Source of the DNA: Rhabditoides inermis
Lineage: Eukaryota > Nematoda > Chromadorea > Rhabditida > Rhabditidae
Reading direction: 5' to 3'
DNA length: 64,000 nt
NCBI GenBank assembly: GCA_963966185.1
Contig: CAWZYM010000242.1
Span: 891,001 to 955,000 of the forward strand
In this document: positions 37,378-48,903 of the stretch, in pieces
Layout: each line of letters begins with the position of its first letter
Numbering within the stretch: the first letter of the stretch is position 1
Position numbers and translations under genes: made by a program
The notes under the pieces: generated by a model
The model's input: the letters and a program-made list of their open reading frames with translations, nothing else
Told to the model about the DNA's origin: nothing
Databases searched by the model: none

Positions 37378-38377
37378 CTCGAGCAGTGAGTGCCCACATC
37401 ACCGCGTGGTCCGCTTATGTACGGCATGGTCGGCTCCGCCCCGACTCTGCTGTTCCCTGCATGATCCATCTGCATGCCACCGGCAGAAGGATGGAGGGAG
37501 GGAGTGCACCTGGGTTGTAAAAGGGGAGCCAGCACGCACGAGCAGACTGTGATTGTAAAACAGGAGCATTGATCCGAACAATAAACGAGGCGATCAAGAT
37601 TATGAAACCGATCTAAAAGACAGAATTACACGTGATGAGCTTCAAGTAGACACCAATTAGTCAGTGACGAGCGACCCTCCTTCAATCCTGTCCCAATCGA
37701 GGCGAAAGCATATTTGAATACATCAATCAAATTAAATGAATTTTTCTTTTTAACACAAACGTTATCAAATCAATTACTTTGTCTGTTTTTACAAATTCAC
37801 AATGAATTTGTAGAAGTGATGGAATGACTAAAGTCTGGCTTCAAAAAATGCTAAATATTGAAAACCACTGCTGCGCTACCCCGCGATCTTCTATTTAAGT
37901 TACTTTTAGGTGATCATCTATGACAGACAGAAATTTCAGTCCTCAGTTGTAAGATATCATTCAGTTGTTTCCTTTATATATTTTTGTCTCATATTGTTCT
38001 CATATTTTCAAAGTCGAAATCCAAGGATATATATAGTGTGTGAATTCGTAGTGTATGATGGGGTGTTTGACCATGTAGCAAGAATTTCTCACTATAAATT
38101 TGAAAAGGAAAATTTTGCGACGATTTTGATTCGAATTTTGTCTATTTATCAGTTATGTCTTCAGATCCTTAATTTGATGCTATGTGTTCTCAATACGTGA
38201 CCATGACGAGCGTCTCGATGAATGAAATGTGTGTATTAGTACAGCTGCGTCAATTCTGGCTGTTCTCATCATCATCATCCCCGTTTCACTCACCCGATTG
38301 CTCTTTTTTTAATTTGGATATGTAATTTCATCCTTTTTTAAGTAACATGTCACCTAACTAACATGTTTGTCCTTAGG
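37378..38377. other. Intergenic region, nothing supported
   Basis: 1 kb between divergent start codons, AT-rich after 37700. Open frames such as 37910-38200 show no motif. It presumably holds the promoters of the membrane-protein gene and the SLC37A4-like gene. Confidence 0.5.
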
Positions 38378-41300
38378 ATGGAGGAGAAGGATGAGCGGGA
38401 AAGGATCATTCCCGCCGAGGAGTCGAAGCAGTTCAGCATCTCCTCTGAAAGCGGCGATTCGACTGCGTTGAAAGTGAAGTTCTTCTTCATGTTCCTCTGC
38501 TATTGTATGTTCGTCTTCTGTCGGCGATTCCCACTCCTTGTCATCGCCGATATTCGAAAAGACGTCGACATCACCGATGACGATATTGGTAAGATATATA
38601 ATTTTTGAACATTAAGTTATTCAGTATCATTGGAACAATTAAATAATGATTAGCGTTTGGCATCACGCCGCGTGTCTGATGATTTGACTCTCCGTTTGCT
38701 TTACACACGAGCCGGGTTCGATTGACTGCATGATCGACCAGTGAGAGCCCAGAGATGCGAGCGAGAGTGGAGAGTGAGAGACTTGCATGTGCCATGTGTT
38801 TGCTTTTCTGTAACAATCGTTTCAAGTTCTCACTCTCTTGTTCTTGTTTCTTCCACGTGAATTGTATATTTAGCATCCTCTCATCTCTCCCGATGTTTCT
38901 CAACTGTACTTGTACTTGCTGCGTACCCGCAGCTGACGCCCTCTATTTCCATCCCTTATCACTCGATCAATTCGTCACTGTCGCCAGCGCCACTATGATT
39001 CGCTTCTTCCGATCATGTCCGCACATATTTCTCGTATTCGTGTAGCACAATGTCCGCCGATCTTGCACTCCTCTTTTCGCGCTCGTATTCGAACTAGCAC
39101 GTTGTACCATGCTCGTTTCCAGTGGTCTCGTCGATGTTGTGATGGTGGGGTACAATCCGGAGCCGATCAACGGCCGCGAGCTGTCTGCGAGTGAGTACAG
39201 CGAGGCCGGACTCGCCTCCGGAATAGCCACCAGGTTCATCATACAGGTAAGTAATGCACTAAGCACTATTTATATTTGTATTCTTCCCTCTTATCCTCGT
39301 TGTTTGTTGACGCTACGTTGTTCAGCCGTTGGACGTCCTGAAGATCCGCTTTCAACTACAGGAGGAGCCTATCCGAGGGGCGAGCAGTGGAAAGTATAAG
39401 GTTATAAATTCAATAGTTTTGATGGTACCCGATACGTGTTTAGGGAGTGGTCCAATCGGTGTTGTTGATATTGCGGGAGGAGGGTGCGCGCGCGTTCTGG
39501 AAGGGCCACCTGCCCGCACAGGTGGGCGGAGCGAGTGGGGCGGGGATCAACCGTGTCACTCGCAGGGTCTCTCTGCCATCTACGGCCTGGTGCAGTTCTC
39601 GTCGTTCGAGGCGCTCTCCCGCAGAGCGTACCTCTCGCTCAAACCCGATCCCAAGTACCAGTGAGTGTATGACTTGTTACCACTTTGATTGGTGTGGTCG
39701 GTTCAGTTCGGCGCTGGACTTTGTGTGTGGCGGTGTGTCGGGGTGCATAGCGATGACGTGCGCGATGCCCCTGGATGTGATTCGCACGCGTCTCGTCGCC
39801 CAGGCCAACCCTCCCGTATATACCGGCACGTGGCACGCGTGCAAGGTCGGTGCTCTTTTTACCGTAACAATGCTCTATTCAATCGTCATGTTTCGCAATG
39901 TGGTTATGATCTTGTTTCTTTGACTGGTATATAATAATATAAACTGTAGGTGATTGCTTCGGAGGAGGGCGTGCGCGGTTTCTTCCGAGGCTGGTCTCCG
40001 TCGCTCGCCCAAATTGCGCCCTACACCGGACTCCAGTTCGCCATGTACAACTTATTCGTGCAGTGAGTATACTCGAGAAGTTGTTGATTGGACGTGTGTG
40101 ACTAGGTGGTGGCACCGCTTCCTTGGCACTGACCACGAGTCGTCGGGAGCTCTGGTGTCGGGTGCGATGGCGGGTACGGTAGCCAAGACGATCCTGTATC
40201 CACTGGACATGGTGCGGCACAGACTGCAGATGAACGGCTTCAAGCGGACGCAGCAGTTCGGCAAGACGAGCAACTACAACGTGAGTGCGAGTGTTGAGGT
40301 GTTTTGATGGTTGCTTACATGTAATGTTCAGATTGGTTTGTGGGGCACGTTCAAGCTGGTAGTGAAGAACGAGTCTGTGTACGGTCTGTTCAAGGGACTC
40401 TGGCCGTCGCAGATCAAGGTGGGCGGAGTTGCGAGCTATATAATCGATTGACACTACCGTTTTGAAGGCGGCCGCCAATTCTGGTTGCGCCTTCCTCTTC
40501 TACCAAATGTTCTGCGACCTGTTGCGAGCCAGGCACGAGGACTGAACGACACCTCTTCATGCTCTCGCTTTCTCGTTTCATTGATTGTACAGCTGCTCAT
40601 TGCTTTTACGCGGATTTGACCGGTTGCCATATAGCACAATTCTAGGATATACGGTGTTACGGTAGCTATGCAATCGCTAGACGTGTTCGCATCCGGTATT
40701 AGTCACTAGCTGATTGCGCGGATAGATTGTAGTCGTTGTAGGTGGTAGTGATTAGTATCCGATGTCTTTCGGTGGCAGTCTCCTAGGTTACTACATTATA
40801 ATTCGGTTCTAACACTGTGCAACCTTTCCATGCGCAATTGATGCATTAATGAAGATTATATGTTGTGAGATTTCTATATATGTTTCTCGGAGATAAACAA
40901 CGTCTTTTCTAAGTTCGATGTTCGACAATTTCGATGGTTTGTGCATTCGTGAGCGAGTACGTGAGAGAGTTAATATGTTCACCTTTTTGTCTAATATAAA
41001 CGTTGATATCCGATTAAATCTAATTTGCAGGCGTGCTGCTGAGCGTGCAGTCGATATGCTTCACAGTGTCGAAGCTGTTGTTTGGAATGCGAGTGGACAG
41101 TGGCAGCCCTCCCAGGATACTCGCCGCCGCTCTCGTCGGTCCGTCTCGCCCTCGCACTCTCGACTCATGGCTTTGTTTGAGGCATCTCCGCGTCGACGTT
41201 GCTGCTGTCGTGGGTGGCGTCCAAGCCCCTCCTCTTCCTCTCTGTGGCTGCCAATCAGATCCTGCAAGGCGCTGGCTGGGCCGCCTGCGTCAAACTTCTG

Positions 41301-42667
41301 CAGAAGGTGTGTGCGAGTGGGAGAAGATCGAATGTGGAAAATATGGATAAGGGATGGAATACGTGAATACATTTTGGATAGTTGAAACTAATGTCTTGTT
41401 ATTAGTGGCTGCGTGGAAGTGACTCGTACGCGGTGTGGTTCACGTGTCTGTCCACTGGGTCCTCTGTCGCCGGAATGGCCCTCCCACTCGCCACCCTCGC
41501 ACACTGGAGACCCACCGCCCTCGCCATCGGTCAGTCAACGTGATATTTGTTTTTGTCTCTCAATGCGAAACATGTTGAAAAGTTGATATCACAGTTATAT
41601 TGCTTAATAATAGTTCTATTATGTGTATTTGAGGATGTATGGGTGTGTCGTCGGCGGTCGCGTTCTATTGGCTGGCCGGTGGAGACGGAGCAGTGGAGAA
41701 GGAGGAGGAGGGAGGGGAGAGAAGGGAGAAGCAGGATAGTATGTGGGCAGTGCGGGAGGGCGCCGTCTGGCATGTCGCCGGTCTCTACGCATTCACCATG
41801 CAGGTGGGCAGGCGACAGAGTGCGGATGGAGTTGTTGTGTGTTTGAGGCGCGCGCAGTGTGCGAGTCCTGGCTGCCCCTCTATCTCTCGTCGCACGGCGC
41901 CGCCGCCTCCTTCGCATTCGCATTCGAGTTTGGAGGGTGGGTGCTGTAGTCCTGAAACCTGGAATGACATTGTTGATGTTGTCTTTCAGTCTGTGCGGCT
42001 CGGTGCTGTCCGGCTGGGCGATTGAGGTGCTGACGAGACGGCTGGGTGCGGGTGGCGCGCAGAGGTATGACATGGTGTGTGAGTGTTGCTGACTGACGTC
42101 TGCAGGAGAGTGGCAGTGTTGTGTACGGCTGCGCAGCTGGCCGCCATTGCTACCGCGTTCCGCTATGCGGTGAGTGGGGAAGAGGGAGACGATGCCTATA
42201 CCGCTATCTCACTTGTTACCGTAGGGGTCCGTGTAAATGCGCGCATTGTCAGCCCTACTCTGCCCCTCTGGGATGCCTGGCTGGCGGTCTGGTGTACGCG
42301 TCGATCAACGTGTGGTCGATGATATCTGCCGGCATGGCGCCCGCACACTGCTCCGGAATGGTCAACGCCATCGTGTCCTTCACCAGCAATCGTCAGTCCT
42401 CCCCTCTCTCTCTCCCTCTCTCCCTCTCTCTCTCCCCCTCTCTCTCCCCTCTCATCGTTCCCTTGCAGTGGGCGCAGTGGCAGCCGGCTGGCCGGTTGGC
42501 GTTCTCGTGGCGTCTGCTGGATACGCGCCCATTCAGACGCTTTTCGTCACAGAGGCGAGGATATTTGACACATAAATATTGATTTATCGATTATTCAGAT
42601 GGTGGTTGTGCTGGCGATATCGGTTCTCAACCTGGATATCCATATCAATAAGAAGAAAGTGGAGTAA
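38378..42667 (+). CDS. SLC37A4-like glucose-6-phosphate/phosphate antiporter
   Basis: 11 exons: 38378-38588, 41031-41138, 41182-41306, 41406-41529, 41634-41803, 41848-41936, 41990-42064, 42106-42169, 42253-42391, 42469-42554, 42599-42667. The product is 419 aa (vertebrate SLC37A4 is 429). It is a major-facilitator carrier with about ten or more hydrophobic segments. Recognisable matches are TDDDIGVLLSVQSICFTVSK (family DKDDLG..TSSQSAAYAISK), QGAGWAACVKLLQKW (QGLGWPPCGKVLRKW) and the M-x-P-A-HCSGMVNAIV segment. The family exchanges glucose-6-phosphate for phosphate in the ER membrane. The 2442-bp first intron contains the complete SLC25A19 gene. Intron 10 (42555-42598) is GC-AG. The acceptor-like TCCTTAG sits immediately before the chosen ATG. 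Confidence 0.88.
38589..41030 (+). other. Host intron containing the SLC25A19 gene
   Basis: The GT donor at 38589 and AG acceptor at 41029-41030 join GAT ATT G to GC GTG, restoring the SLC37-family DDIGVLLSVQS sequence. About 550 bp precede and 485 bp follow the nested gene; neither flank shows another gene. Confidence 0.85.
39142..40545 (+). CDS. SLC25A19: Mitochondrial thiamine pyrophosphate carrier
   Basis: Nine exons: 39142-39246, 39326-39400, 39444-39521, 39566-39660, 39707-39845, 39950-40062, 40106-40280, 40332-40418, 40468-40545. The product is 314 aa. The three mitochondrial-carrier repeats show PLDVLKIRFQ, PLDVIRTRLV and PLDMVRHRLQ signatures. The N-terminus MVGYNPEP and the segments FWKGHLPAQ, FCGG-like VCGGVSG and YPLDM...GLFKGLWPS match SLC25A19, which imports thiamine pyrophosphate across the inner mitochondrial membrane. 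The start at 39142 fits the family N-terminus better than the in-frame ATG at 39109. The gene lies wholly within intron 1 of the SLC37A4-like gene on the same strand, with a likely own promoter or acceptor (GTTTCCAG at 39115-39122). Confidence 0.95.
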
Positions 42668-43143
42668 TTTGCACTGTTGAGGTTTGATGGGATGATACAT
42701 GACAGTATTTTGTTTTAAAAGATATTTATTTGTGAGCTCTTTCTATCGCATTTTGTATAGGTTGTGATCTGTGTGATTCGACGGATTAGTGGTGGGTTTG
42801 AATTTGGAATAAAGCTTTTATCGATTTGCCTCGATTATGTGATGCTCATAACTGTTCGCGTCAGTTTCGTATACCTGCTTTTTGTTGTTTGCATCATCTG
42901 ATGTTGTGACGTCACGCGTCTGCGATTGTCTGCGAGCGTATTTGATGATTTTTGTTTTGTTTTTTTTTCGCGCCAAAATGGTTTCGACCCGAAAGTGAGC
43001 GGGGCGGGAACGGGAGACAACAGGCTACTCATTGTGATTATATTTTGTCACTGCGGCGTGTAGGTTTCTATCATGTTGCAAGTGATTTCACAATTGTCCC
43101 GCGCCTTCGCTTTGGTGGTTGTAGTGGTTGTTGTTGTGTAGGC
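42668..43143. other. Intergenic region before erlin
   Basis: 476 bp, no ORF of note. Contains possible polyadenylation signal AATAAA at 42809-42814. Ends in a pyrimidine/GT-rich stretch and GTGTAG immediately ahead of the erlin ATG. Confidence 0.5.
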
Positions 43144-45343
43144 ATGATCGAGCTGTCTCCGACGGCGATCGTTCTGTCGGTGGCGACTTGCCTGGCAGCC
43201 TTCCTGGCCGGCCACACCGTCCATCGCATCGAAGAGGGACACGTCGGAGTCTACTACAGGGTACGTGCAACTACTATATTTGTTCGTGTGTATCATATTT
43301 GCATGTTTTTTTGTCTACTCTGTTCAACCGTGTGTCCACTGTGCACTGCACCTTTTCTCTCTTGATGTAGTGCGTACTTGAAGGGCGGCGCCCTTCTGGC
43401 GGAGACGACGTCGCCCGGCTATCACTTTATGGTGCCCCTCGTCACCACCGTAAAGTCCGTGCAGGTCAGTAGGCGGCATGCAGTTTGGTTTATATTAGGA
43501 AATTAGAATACGAGTGATATGGGGTGCACATCCTGTACACCTGTATTTTGCGGATGCGAGTTGCGAGCGATGTGTGAGATTGCGTACACCCGTTTTTTTC
43601 CGTTGTTGACTCCTTGTCGTTGCAGGTGACACTGCAGACGGACGAGGCGAAGAACGTGGCGTGCGGCACGAGCGGCGGAGTCATGATCTACTTTGACCGC
43701 ATCGAAGTCGTCAACATACTCTCACAGGACAGCGGTAAGTGTAAGTGGAGGGAGAGATGGAGATAGGATAGGGCTTTTCAGTGTACGACATTGTCAAGAA
43801 CTACACCGTCGACTACGATCGCCCACTCATCTTCAACAAAGTACGAGGGGCGGGGTCAACATGATTCTATCTGTCTATGCTCGCTGGCAATAAGAGGCAG
43901 ACGGTTATGGCACCGTATTTCGAACTGCAAGCGCCTTAGGTAGATCGAAAACTATCGCTCTGGCGCAGAGTATATGTGGCGGGGTCTTGCGTGGGCGAAT
44001 GGTGTGTCTGTTCAGGTGCACCACGAGGTGAACCAGTTCTGCAGCAGCCACTCACTCCAGGAGGTGTACATCGATCTCTTTGGTATGTTATCGTATATGT
44101 TGATGTCAATGTTTGTTTGAATTGTAGATCAGATCGACGAGAACCTGAAGCAGTCTCTGCAGGCCGAGCTCACTCAGATGGCACCCGGACTGCTGGTGGG
44201 TGCAGGAGGGGAGGGTGGCATGTCTACCCCGTCTCTGCAGGTGCAAGCCGTTCGCGTGACCAAGCCCAAGATCCCCGAGACTATCCGCCGCCACTACGAG
44301 GAGATGGAATCGGAGAAGACCAAGCTGCTGGTGGCTATTCAGCACCAGAGGGTCGTGGAGAAGGAGGCGGAGACGGAGCGGAAGAAGGCCGTCATTGGTG
44401 GGAAGGGGGGGGGGAGCAGTGCTACCGTAGCACATTGGACGGATGTAATGTTATTCACTGGAGAACACGTTTTAGGTGTAAGTGGATGGTTTGTAGAAGT
44501 GGAGGAGGGAATCCGGTGATGTCAGTTGATGTGTGTGTTATCTTCCGTGAGGACGAGGTGATTATGCATTGTGCTTCCAGAGGCTGAGAAGCAGGCGCAG
44601 GTGGCAGCCATCCACCACCAGGAGACGATAGCCGAGAAGGAGACGCAGAAGAAGATCAGCCAGCTGGAGGACGAGAGGTATAACCTATAGGCTAGTTGGG
44701 GAGGATTGCCAAGATGTTTGTTACCTGTAAATACGTATTAGCATATGGAAAATGGAATCAAAATGAAACCTTGACCTCTCTCTAACACTATCTTTCGAAG
44801 GAGAGGGAGTCATGTTTTATTCTCGGATAATCTTCGGATGCAATTATGATAACGAAAAAAATAGCGATGTGTGACGAGTATGCGACTTGTGATATGTGTT
44901 GCAGCCACCTCGCTTCGATGCGCGCCAAGGCAGATGCCGAGTTCTATCGCATGCAGAAACTCGCCGAGGCGAACGCCCTGCTGCTCACCACGTGGGTGGT
45001 CTAGAGGGAGGGAGAGAGAGACGGAGAGATATCAAGATATAGAGATGTAAAGAGAAAGATAACTAGACAGCGAGAGACGGAAGGAGTTAGGAGTAAAATT
45101 AAAGACAGGACATAGATGAAGAAACAGGAGGAGAGGGGGGGGGAGAAATTGAGGGAGAGAGAGAGGAGTGACATGTTGATGTGCAGTGAGTACCTGGAGG
45201 CGAAGAAGATCGACGCTGTCGCCACCAACAACAAGATCTACTACGGAAACAGCATCCCCAACTTCTTCCCCGGTTCGTTGCTCGGGTGTTTTGACTGTTG
45301 TTCCGTTGTTGACCTCATCCTTCCAGGTGACCTCAAGCAGTGA
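43144..45343 (+). CDS. ERLIN: Erlin (ER lipid-raft SPFH protein)
   Basis: 11 exons: 43144-43260, 43384-43464, 43626-43734, 43782-43840, 44016-44082, 44128-44195, 44241-44397, 44581-44677, 44905-44991, 45187-45272, 45327-45343. The product is 314 aa (human erlins are about 340). It has an N-terminal membrane segment, then an SPFH/prohibitin domain with [13 protein letters not shown] (residues split over the first intron), [58 protein letters not shown] and [13 protein letters not shown], then a coiled coil ([20 protein letters not shown]) and a C-terminal NSIPNFF segment. Erlins form ER complexes that target IP3 receptors and HMG-CoA reductase for degradation. Intron 9 carries a (GA)-rich repeat. 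A splice acceptor TGTAG lies two bases before the ATG. Confidence 0.96.
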
Positions 45344-45620
45344 TTGCCCAGAGGCCGCAGCCATCCTCGGGTGTTCTTCGATCTGTGTTGTTTTCCCTGC
45401 CACGCGTGTTTGTCCATGTTTCGTACGTTGTCACTTGTGTATACGTTTCCAGCTCATAATTTATTACCACAACTTGTACAGTAAACGTTTTATTTGAAAC
45501 GGTTCTATCTGGGAAATTCTGACCAATCTAGAACAATTTACAACAAAAAACATTTATCAACAAAAAAAACGAGATCGTTGGGGATTGTGTTGAGCGTGAG
45601 TGTGGCTATGTTGATGTGTG
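45344..45620. other. Convergent 3' intergenic region
   Basis: 277 bp separate the erlin stop from the ferroportin stop on the opposite strand. It is AT-rich and probably holds both polyadenylation regions. Confidence 0.6.
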
Positions 45621-48600
45621 CTAGAAGTGCATGACATTCTCTGCCTGTATCTTCTCCTCGAACACACTGACAGAGTGTCTCCTCTGGATGGGTGGCAGGT
45701 TGAGATGCAGAGACTCCCCGCCCAGACTATCACACATGGAGTGGACAGACAGGGCAGCCGAGAAGGCACTCCGAGAAATGCGCGACTGCAACGCTGTCAT
45801 GTCATAAAGGTAAGGGAAAGGTATCCTCTCCCGATTCAAGAGATTCGCTCTGCGGAGGGGGTAGAAGGAGGATTTTCCAACGACAGCTCTCATATCATGC
45901 ATCTTGTAATCGTCGCATACCTTGTAGAGGTAGTATAGGTATGCGAGGAATCCAGTGGTGACGAATCCATACGAGACGAGCATGCAGACACCGAATGTGG
46001 AGGGGAGGGGCAGGAGGATGACGAGCACGTCCTGAACCGATGCTCTCTCTCCCTGTTTCTCTCTCTCCCCCTCTCCCTCCATCTCCCTCTCCCTCTCACC
46101 TTGAGCACGGAGAAGAACTGGCATAGTGCATTGTGTACCCCGAACACAGTGTTCCTCTCCCTCTCTGCCACCCCCGTCTGCATCACATGAGTGATCGACA
46201 GGTCCGCCGTCCACAGACCTGGAGACGCATTGGTGTCGTGTTTGTTAAAGGCACAATTGCAGATTTGAAAGTTACGCAAAATTGTCGTTCTTTCGCACGA
46301 AATGCAATTGTGTTAGGTTAAAATAATTTTAATAATATTTCGAGAATAATTCGCACTGTTCGTTTAAGGCTAGGTCAGACTCGATTATGTATCAAAAATA
46401 CGCTTTCTGAGAGATCTTTCCGAGGGTAGGGGCGCGTTTTGAGATCTTTTTGAGAATCTTTTGACAGAAAAAAGTTGAGTCTGAGTGAGAGTGTTCTGCC
46501 CTCACCGAATCTGGCGAGTGCGATTCCAGTGAGGAAGGCGAATATACTCCAGAGGGAGCGACCGTCGGCCGACTTGAAGTGCCTCCAATCGACGTCGCCT
46601 GCACAGGGGAGGAGATGGAAGGAGTCGAGAGAGTGGAGTGTTCTCCCACCCACCGATGTCAGTGCTCACGTCGTCCTTGTTTGCATTAGTGAACGACGAT
46701 TTCAGCTGCGTCCACCACGAATCGGCACTAGAAAATCTTTTCTTTTTGCAATATCCTTTAGGCAAAACAAGACATCTGTTACGGTTACCCACATCAGCTC
46801 GTTTTCCGACATAGCATCGGAACAACAAAAACAATCTAAAACGAGCTCACGTGAACGTGGAGAAGTATGTGGTGAGATCGAATGGCGATCCAGGCATGAG
46901 AATGGAAGAGACAGCGAGGAGGAGACACACTTGCTGCGCCTGCCAACACGCGGGGTCAGTTGATGGGAGGGTAACTAGATACATGAAGCCCGGCAATCAG
47001 ACAGTCAGGTGAAAGGGCAGAAACAGTGTGTGCTTTGTAGGATGTTCATGCGTGGTTCACTTGTAAGCGACACTTGGATATGACAATCATCGCCAACAAT
47101 AGGTTCGCATCCACGGGACTATTGAAATCCGTATTGTTGGAACTTGCAGTTGACGTTGTATTACTTACTGTCCGTACATTTACCGTAACTCACATTGCCA
47201 TGCGCTACCTGGTTCAAGAGGAATATTCTTTTATTCTGATTGTGATTAGGGATACACAGGATGGGACACTCGCTCACCCCCAGTCCGATGACTCCTGTGA
47301 GGCGCACGCCGGCACTGCGCTGCACCAGGGCGTAGCCCAGCGCCCCAGCCACTCCCGCCGCAGCACCCACTGAGGGAAGACGTCTCTCTCTCTCTCTCTC
47401 CTCCGTCTCTCTCACACTCTCTTCACCCACCCGATCGAAACGCTCCCAGCACCGCCTCCGGGAGACCGTTCGACGAACCGTAGCCTACTGCCAACTGGAA
47501 AGTTCAAAACAGTGACTGTCTTCCTGAAAGTTGATACTACAAACCCCGTCGAATCCGAGTACGGTCATGAATAGGAGGGCCATTCCGAGGGCGGCGGGGA
47601 GGATATCCTGTCGGAGGTAGACGCGCAGTGAGCGGAGGAAGCCGATCGAGGGGGCCTGGATAGGGGAGGCAGGTTTGCATAACACTCTCGTCTGTCTGGG
47701 GAACCAGCGATATTGCCGTACGATAAGAATGAAGGATTGCCTATAGCTGGAGAGAGAGAGAGAGGAGGGCACCTGCATGGCCCCGTCGTCCTCCGTGTCG
47801 TTGTGCTGCCTGCTGTGCAGCTGCTTCTCCGCCGAGTACAGTCTGCAATGCAGTAACGGTTCATTTTACACGTATGCAAAAATATCTCTCATGTTCATAC
47901 CTCTCATGTTGAAATATCTCTCATGTTCAAATATCTCAACTCCCAAACCAAAATATTTGTCCGTTCGAGTGAAAAACGCCATACCTTATACTAGAGAACT
48001 GCATGTAGACTACTGGACAAGGCCAGTGTGAAATCGTTTTGAGTGGCACACATCTCATGCATGTCCTCACCTGGAAAGGAGAACCGCCTTGATGAGAGCC
48101 GTGCAGATGGCACCCGCACCGAAGATGGAACACGTCCAGCGGAGGCCTGACTGGCTTGTCGTCTACTCCATCTCTCTCTCCCTCTCTCCCTCTCTCTCCC
48201 TCTCTTTCTCCCCCTCTCTCACCTATCCACGTAACGAGTACTCCAGTGAGCAGTGGCGACCCCACATTCGCCAGCTGATCGATGGTAGTCGTGATGGCGT
48301 TCAGTTCTAATGGAATGTGAATAACATCATGTAATCATCATCACATAACATCATAACATCATGCGATTAAAGTATCCAAGGCGCACTCACTGGGCAGCTT
48401 TGTCTCGTCGTTGTGCGTGAGGACGACTAGCCAGTCGCGGGAGAGGATAGACTTCTCCGCCGAGAGAGCCAGACGGTTGAGGGAACAGAACAACATGCCT
48501 GTGATATATTGTCATCGATTTCCGTAACGGTCATTTGCGTAAAGCGATGTATTTTGACCAATGCGGCCGCGCAGAATGGGCAATGATGTGCCGCATCCGC

Positions 48601-48821
48601 ATTTCTCGTCTCATTGCGGCTTTTCCGAATTCCAATGCGGACAGGTGCGGTCACTGCCGGTTTTTTTTCTTGATCAACCCTTCTTCCCACCTGCCAGCAG
48701 TAGGACCATGTGCCACGTCTGGCTGTCGATCGAGAGACATCCGATGAACGACGCACAAGCTGCGATCACCGAGAGGTTGTTGCAGGGAATCACAGCGAGC
48801 AGGGCTGCGATCGAAGGGTTG

Positions 48822-48903
<82 letters not shown>

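Noticed and set aside
45786..45920. Coding read-through of the last ferroportin intron
   Set aside because: The frame is open, but a GT donor, pyrimidine-rich end and GTTGCAG acceptor with preserved phase favour splicing. Left as an uncertainty in the gene entry.
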